Shown one piece after another: positions 58,234 through 64,000 of a stretch of DNA of 64,000 bases. The notes beneath the pieces were generated by a model that ran no database searches, was not told the origin of the DNA, and saw nothing but the letters and a program-made list of their open reading frames with translations. The position numbers and the translations under genes were made by a program. Numbering within the stretch: the stretch's first letter is position 1; each line of letters begins with the position of its first letter. The stretch comes from Kuschelorhynchus macadamiae (taxonomy: Eukaryota; Arthropoda; Insecta; Coleoptera; Curculionidae): the NCBI GenBank assembly GCA_030620095.1, contig JAUTXW010000537.1:2133501-2197500 (forward strand), written 5' to 3'.

Positions 58234-59526
58234 TAAAGGGTATCCCAACAGAAACTGCTTCAATTGATTATGTAAAAACTACAATTGTTGATGAGAGCCA
58301 TTCAGCTAAAATATTTTTAAGCTGAGGGCTCTTCCGATTATACCAGAAGTAGACGTTAACTTGCGCATTTTAAATAGAACATCCTATATATTATTTCATT
58401 TTTCGCTTCTACGTAAAATTCTAGACATATTTTATGTATAATGTACTATATCGAAGTCTCACCGTTTTTGACATTTTTGATATTTAATGTCAAAAATTAC
58501 CTTTGCAGGCCAAAAAAATATCTCCCAATTTTCCCTATATGAAGGCTTTTATTGTTTAACTTGGGTAAATTTCTTTGTAGACAAAGGTCTATTTAGCAGA
58601 TTTTGTGTGCAATTTTGATAATCATCAGTACAAGATGTTCAAAAAATAAGAATAAAATTTAAATTGAAAAAAGTATCAAAAATAATTTTTTTCAAACACC
58701 CATTTTTATATTCTCGTCTTATGTAACATTCAAAATTAAGATAATCTTATAAAAGTTTCTCTATTCCAAATATGTTTAGTTTCTGAAATTATTGCCAATT
58801 ATACATGTTTCTATAGCAAATGATCTGCTATTACCCTATGCCTTATATGTTCAGTTAATGTGACTTGGCCATGACAGCGTTAGAACAAAACAAGTGCTAG
58901 AGTAATATTACTGTTATTTATGTGTGTTATGTTATTACTGAAATTGAAAAACCTGAGAAATAAACTTATGGTTGATAATGAATCTAATTGATATTGTCTA
59001 ATAATAAGTTAAAATAAAATTCACAGAATGCGACTCTTCTTGGAAAATCAGTTTCTTTTAGGTGATGAACTGTGGAAAATGTATATGGATGAAAGTTATG
59101 TTTAGGTATTATCCTGTGAATTGTTGTTTTGGATAGTCCTAAATCCAAGGCAGCTTGTCTTATCGACATTGTGTGATATCCGGCAAAATATCCCAAAATT
59201 GATAGATATGTTTCAGCCTGCAAAGTTCCTTTTTAACATAAAACATCAAAAATGTCAAAAACAGTAAGACTAAGGTATAGGACATTATACATGAAATATG
59301 TCTAGAATTTTAAGTAAAATCCAAAAATAAAATAATATACAGGGTGTTTCTATTTATGATGAGCAAGTTGACATCTATTTCCGGTATATCGGGAAGTGCT
59401 GGCATCTTGAAAATACTTTAGTTGAATGACCTCCATCGACAATAGTATAGTGCCAAATTTCGAGATTTTTATCAATTGTAGTTTTTCCATAATTGATCGA
59501 TGTAATCCCTGGTGGGACACCCTTTA
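58234..59526 (-). mobile_element. Internally deleted mariner-like element with about 280-bp inverted arms
   Basis: Seen: left end TA|TAAAGGGTATCCCA (58232) and right end, inward, TAAAGGGTGTCCCACC (from 59526) with TA outside (59527-59528). Arms remain alignable to about 58500 and 59235: AAAACTACAATTG, CATTCAACTAAA-TATTTT, AAAATTCTAGACATATTT, GTTTTTGACATTTTTGAT. Inside lies one transposase N-terminal piece; no catalytic domain. Length 1293 bases. A TATACAGGGTGTTTC motif occurs inside the right arm (59337), recalling the inner motif of the 49.9 kb element, but read outward. Confidence 0.85.
58984..59223 (-). pseudogene. Mariner/IS630-type transposase N-terminal fragment
   Basis: Seen: 79 codons, with TMSIRQAALDLGLSKTTIHR (helix-turn-helix), KHNFHPYTFSTVHHLKETDF and PRRVAFCEFYFNLL, the linker leading to the catalytic domain in insect mariner-like transposases. 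The frame then ends; no WxDE, DxxxxH or third-Asp block lies in the remaining 480 bases before the left arm. A deletion derivative. Its HTH type differs from the intact transposase at 50.2 kb, so the two elements are different families. Confidence 0.75.
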
Positions 59527-59699
59527 TAAAGAAAACATTAAAAAGTAATATTCAGAAATATGATAAATATATAAAACAATTAGAATAAAACACATAATAA
59601 GAATGGTGTACACAGTAATAACAAGTTTCGCAAAACAATAAAGCACAATGATAATTGAATTTAATTTGATTTGAGCTATAGGTAATGATTTCGAACGAC

Positions 59700-59990
59700 A
59701 TGAGAATTTAGTCTTTTTCAGACCTTCCTGGTTCTGTGTTTTTTGGACGTATGTATAACGGTAGAAGAAAATATATATTTTTGTTTTTAAATGATTATTT
59801 CATATTATTAATGTTTTTTGGATATATTAAACAATCTATAATAGATGAAAGCATTAAGATGTATAACCATTTATTACAAAAGTGTCAAAATATTTACTAC
59901 ATAAACAAATTGAGGGAGTTTCACCATTTAGAAAAAAAATTAATTTTATTTTTAAACAAATTTGAATGGAATCGGTTTGACATTTCTTAA
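59700..59990 (+). pseudogene. Possible LINE C-terminal fragment
   Basis: The ORF at 59736-59990 contains SIIDESIKMYNHLLQ and KLREFHHLEKKLILFL, weakly like the SIxYxGxKMYNxLP and FKxxLKxxLL blocks of LINE ORF2 C-termini. No further LINE blocks nearby. Confidence 0.35.
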
Positions 59991-60439
59991 GTTATCGAGC
60001 CCGAAAATTTTATTTACACAATATAAGGATAAACAGACATAGTTTATTATTATTAATATCAAAAAAACCTAACCTATATTTTGGAAAATGTTTTCAATTG
60101 CAATACATTCCCTTTAAAATAAAAATATTCCCAATAAAGGGTAAACAAATGCATTAACCTAAAAATGTCGCAATTGTGCTATAAATGCAAAATTCATAAT
60201 ATATTTAAAGGACCCAAAAATTCAATTTGTTTTCCTATGTTGTGGCTGTTCTGGAATCAGTTCTACAAATTTGACGATTGACCAGCAAGGTTATACCTTA
60301 TTGACTATTACAGAATGATGTCATTGAAAGGTCAGACATATGTGTATGGCATACAAACTATTTTTTGTTCATTTGCACAACAGAAAAGTGTGAATACCTA
60401 CCGTTATTTAAACTTTTATTTCCCGTTTAATTTGTGAAA
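59991..60439. other. Gap, nothing recognised
   Basis: AT-rich, without repeat partner or coding family. Its right end would be the 5' UTR or promoter of the THAP reading frame at 60440; no core promoter motif stands out. Confidence 0.4.
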
Positions 60440-60592
60440 ATGCCTAATTTTTGTTGGATGGTGAAATGTTCACCGTGTGTTGAAAGAGACATTTCTTTTT
60501 TCCGATTTTCTGCTGTTTTGATGAACAGGGAATATTATTTAAATGCATTGTCTGTAGAAAGAAGAAATGCTTGGATTAAATTGGATTACTAG
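60440..60592 (+). CDS. THAP zinc-finger exon (N-terminal), host gene or transposon derived
   Basis: Seen: ATG at 60440 in the context AAAATG opens MPNFCWMVKCSPCVERDISF, then FFRFSAVLMNREYYLNALS and ERRNAWIKL. This is the first half of a THAP domain: start MPxxC, CxxxxC ligands, the FFRFP segment (Pro is Ser here) and the Trp of ERRxxWI. The open frame ends at TAG 60590-60592, but TA|GTAAGC at 60591 is a possible splice donor. The rest of the domain (Cx2H ligands, AVPTIF) should be in a next exon; I cannot place it firmly. THAP domains occur in transcription factors and at the start of P-element-type transposases. Confidence 0.65.
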   Translation: MPNFCWMVKCSPCVERDISFFRFSAVLMNREYYLNALSVERRNAWIKLDY

Positions 60593-62039
60593 TAAGCTTC
60601 AAGAATTTTCTTACATATTTTTCTTTCGATAGCCAATAGAGTGTTGAACCTGCAGCAAAAAAAATGTTAGCCGAATTTAAAAACCTTTACAGCTTGATAA
60701 AAATCTTGACAAAAAATATTTAATTGTTTAACTTACTTGGGACTAAAAATGCTTCTTCATAAATCTGTGTTGCCGAAATACTTTGAACAGTGATTCATAT
60801 TGTTTATAGGATTGAAGTTTTTTGTATGCCTTTGCCCTTAGGTGCAGGCAGTGCAATAAATGTGAAACAGAATTAAATAATTTATTATTGAATTTATATT
60901 TAAAAGGACAACCACGGAGCACATAAACAAATGAAAAACAATCATTGTGCCCAGCAAATATTGCGAACTAGTCAATGTCAGATTTCCAGAATGTTTTCAA
61001 ACATATGCTTCCCATTAATCTTTTGTGAATGATATAAAAATTTTGGAAAACAACATAAAATATTTTATAACCTTAGTCACATTATGGGTTTGTCTGCTGA
61101 AGTTACCATCTTAAACAGGGATATTGCTACTCTGAACGAGAAAGTCTGACAAGTATTTGAAATTGCCTGTTTCTCAAACAAGTACATCTTGTGATGCTGA
61201 TGATAAAATATCAACTCAATTAATCAGCTAAATGTCAGAAAAGGTCAATTAATAATATGTTTTTGTAATCCTTAAGAGTTTAGTGATCAGGATTACTGGA
61301 ACAAAGTCAATTCTATTCTGAATGAATTAACACAGAATTCAGTAAAAATAGAAGGTTAGACTAGATTCAAAATAAAAATGGTTTTGTGTTCCCAGGGTTT
61401 CACTGGCGAGCGATAAAGATGTACATACTGTGCTTTATTGCAAAAAGAATCTTGACAAATCTCCTAAAATTTACATGAATGCATTGACTATACAGCAGAG
61501 AAATAGTTTTGACTTACTCAAAAAATGAACTACAAAAAAAACTAGATAACTCAAGTTATACCTTCTGAAAATATATATCCTTACCTATTAGCAGAATAAA
61601 AGACACCCACTCGTGAAGCTGAAATCTTTAAAAAGATTATCAAAATACATTGTATTTACTCGTGTTGAATCATGGTTAACGGATGATCTTGTGAATGCTG
61701 AGTTAAGACTGGGCTATAATACGTATATATATTTATAGAATGGGGTGTGAGGTGCTAAGTAGACAGCTTCCCTTAACAAGTAATGTTATTAAAAAGTTTT
61801 TTTGACTGGCTTGGCGCATCTTTGGAGTTGTAAATGGGAGCTGCCTACGTTCCATCTAGGAATTCAGCTGATGCCTATAGTAAAGAGGTTAGCACACTAT
61901 TTCAGTTTTTTCAGGCTCAGCTAAATTTATTTTGATATTTTCCTTGCGTTCCACACCCAACACTTATGGTGAAGATATAGAGGCTACACAAATAATATTG
62001 TTTGGGCTCTCTTTATTTCATAATTTGTTCAGGTCAGTA
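60593..62039 (+). other. Downstream of the THAP exon: weak coding traces
   Basis: Seen: LSAEVTILNRDIATLNEKV at about 61092-61148 (coiled-coil-like, as often follows a THAP domain), DYWNKVNSILNELTQNSVKI at 61292-61350, and AAYVPSRNSADAYSKEV at 61838-61890, faintly like the end of a retroelement RNase H (PADxxSR). None forms a usable frame. Could be exons of a decayed THAP gene or unrelated fragments. Confidence 0.3.
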
Positions 62040-62760
62040 CCATTAAGTTAGTTTCAAACTGCTTAATAGAGCTGCATGTTTATTAAGAACAGTGTACTTT
62101 TCTCTTGTACACTGTCATTTATGGTACCCCACTAGAAAGAGTCTTGTTGATCCTATTAAGGTTTTGCAGAACCGAGCTATAAAAAATATTTATAAACCCC
62201 TTATTAGATATAACACTTAAAATCTTTATATAAATTTTAATGTAATGTCTATGAATGTCTGTATGGATACCAAGTGTCAACCTACATACTTGTAGTTGTT
62301 TTGGGCGCTCGTCACTCTAATACAACTTTTAACTTTCGTAGCAGTATTCATAATCATAACACCCCTCATAGGATGATGTAGACTTAATGAGAAGTCAAAC
62401 TCAAAAATGCTTTATTGTCATAAGATTTGGCCTCGTTGACAAAGCTGAAGAAATTTTTTCCGTAATTAAAAGCTATATATTAAATAATACTAAAATTAGT
62501 CTTTACATAATTCTGCTGACAACAAGTTGGAGGGGAACCATAATTGCACAAACAAAAATAAATACAAGAAATTATTAGTTGTCAAAATGCATAAATAGAT
62601 TTCAACTGTTAAAGCACAAAATATTATTTTCTATAAAGGAGTTCAAATTTATAATAGATTACCTTTGGAAGTTAGGAATCTTGACTTAAAAAGATTTATG
62701 ATAAAGAATAAACAATTGTTTAACTTTAAATTTGTATATAATGTATATCAATAACCATTT
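62040..62760 (+). pseudogene. LINE ORF2 thumb and C-terminus, split by an insertion
   Basis: Seen: LNRAACLLRTVYFSLVHCHLWY and DPIKVLQNRAIKNIYKPL (62060-62210), the thumb block; NTTLN and a decayed HNTR box near 62320-62370; and, after an inserted minus-strand tail, KGVQIYNRLPLEVRNLDLKR and NKQLFNFKF at 62636-62745 with stop. 3' UTR onwards to about 63020. Frames shift several times. Confidence 0.7.
62396..62590 (-). mobile_element. 5'-truncated LINE tail inserted in the LINE at 62.0-62.76 kb
   Basis: On the minus strand it ends in TATGACAATAAAGCATTTTTGAGTTTG (62396-62422). This is the 3' terminus also seen, in plus orientation, at 5090-5116 and 17504-17541. About 190 bases; right border approximate. 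Confidence 0.6.
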
Positions 62761-63069
62761 ATTTTGGGATTGGAAATTTCAACTTCATAAGAAGTAATAT
62801 ATAGGTTAAAAGGATTGTCTCATCATTGTTAAATTTAGTCTCAATTACATTGTAAAAAAAAAGATTTTAACTAAGATGCAATGACAAAAAATACCTACCT
62901 GTGTATTTGTAATAGTATAAGTAAGTGATGTAATGCAAATGGGACTGTATGTAAACTATTAATTAAAAGGAGGAATCCGTATAGAATTGAAATCTCTGGA
63001 TTTGTGAGAAATAAACGTTTTTTTTGTCTATTTGCATACTAGCTGTATGGGCCAGTTAAAAAACATTAG

Positions 63070-63190
63070 TCAGGCATAATTCCGCGATGGTTCACCCAAG
63101 AACTGAAATATTTAATATATACGAGCTCATAAAACGTTTCAATCATGCTGCAGTGGTCTTTACTAGAATTAAACTATGTTTTACAAGTTG
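63070..63190 (+). pseudogene. LINE ORF2 tether fragment
   Basis: Seen: IPRWFTQELKYLIYT, matching the YPxWFSxELKxLIxxK motif that lies between endonuclease and RT in jockey-like LINEs. A stop follows; no RT block after it. Confidence 0.45.
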
Positions 63191-63644
63191 AAAGTGTTAT
63201 CCATAATATTGTTCATAATTTTTGGTGCTGTATAAACTCTAACAGGAACTCTTCTTAATTACTCTAAGATATCTCACTTTATTATTCTATATTTATTCTT
63301 CTAATACTTTTCTGTATGTAATTTATTTACTCAATGTTTTAATACCCAGGTAAATAATAAAATTTTGTCAATGACCATTATAATGACAATATAACTAAAC
63401 AGTTATCTGAAGGTCTTATCATCTCAAATGTATGAAAACCTCATTAGTCTTAACCCTAATAAGAGATCTGTCACCATACATCTAAGTTTCTTGAAATCCT
63501 CTAGTTTTATTTCGTGAAGACCTCTATATTTTATTCAATATTTAAACATTCATATCTTTCTTGTTGGATACTTTAGATAATATATTTCACACATATTAAA
63601 CTTAGCTCTATGTAGAATAATTTAGTTATACAATCAATTGTATA

Positions 63645-64000
63645 ATAATCATAATAATAATACAATACAAAACTCTTTATTCAAGAAAATGCAAGATGTT
63701 ACAAACAAGTAAATCTACATTAATAGAATGGGATCATAAAGTAGTGTTGGAGCAGTTTTAAAAAGACATTTACAGTAATTAAAAGTGAAAATTAGAATAC
63801 ATACATGGAGATCTACATTTATTTTAATTATAAATATACATGAATATACACTATTTATTTAAGAAATCAGAAATATAATAAGGTTCTAAACTAACAAGAT
63901 ATTTGTGTATGCTCTTTGAAATTCTGTGCTATTATTCAGCAGTTTGTAATGTGTTGGGAGTTTTATATTTGTACATGGGTCCGGTCCGCTCTTACACAAC
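63645..64000 (-). mobile_element. LINE 3' UTR and tail, running off the window
   Basis: On the minus strand the segment ends CTTGAATAAAGAGTTTTGTATTG followed by (ATT)n at 63645-63695. This AATAAA-plus-short-repeat end is of the kind seen on other minus-strand LINEs here. The region near 63900-63990 resembles in layout the CTD/UTR zone at 1100-1250. The body lies beyond the window. Confidence 0.5.

Overview
The window looks like a piece of an insect nuclear genome, possibly a beetle. It is strongly AT-rich and crowded with decayed transposable elements. It carries a spliced gene for the membrane-anchored ubiquitin-conjugating enzyme UBE2J2 with GT-AG introns. There is no bacterial or organellar signature. 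All calls come from reading translations, repeats and termini by eye; no database search was run.

The only host gene I can defend is the 3' half of a Ube2j2 (Ubc6-type) orthologue on the plus strand, with exons 8602-8836, 20222-20359 and 20420-20605. Its 11.4 kb intron holds two near-full-length non-LTR retrotransposons (LINEs) placed head to head (9.7-13.25 kb minus, 13.5-17.54 kb plus), plus an older RT remnant. The 5' exons were not found.

Layout: 0-7 kb, a pile of jockey-superfamily-like LINE fragments on both strands, several nested. 7.2-7.9 kb, a dispersed non-coding repeat that recurs at 18.3, 37.5, 52.6 and 57.3 kb. 8.6-20.6 kb, Ube2j2 and its TE-filled intron. 21.8-23.2 kb, a terminally complete hAT element with a perfect 8-bp target duplication. 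23.3-27.5 kb, fold-back and direct repeats. 27.6 kb, a Tc1/mariner-type transposase 3' end. 29.8-31.3 kb, a BEL/Pao integrase end with a possible LTR. 29.6-35.4 kb, a cluster of SINE-like repeats with tRNA-like boxes. 38.5-39.4 kb, a second hAT-type transposase relic. 39.9-44.8 kb, a LINE split by a 2.2 kb DNA transposon of a family I cannot name (termini CACTGGC). 44.8-48.8 kb, degraded LINEs and very long (AT)n tracts. 49.9-52.5 kb, a Tc1/mariner-like element with an intact spliced transposase, 350-bp inverted arms and a nested MITE. 52.9-53.5 kb, a second MITE. 53.7-56.1 kb, another LINE. 58.2-59.5 kb, an internally deleted mariner-like element with long inverted arms. 60.4 kb, a THAP-domain exon. 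61.7-64 kb, more LINE 3' ends.

The most interesting objects are the intact long-armed transposon at 49869-52540, whose far arm carries a decayed inverted copy of the transposase start, and the unclassified transposon at 40525-42736, whose termini are confirmed because removing it restores the reading frame of the interrupted LINE.
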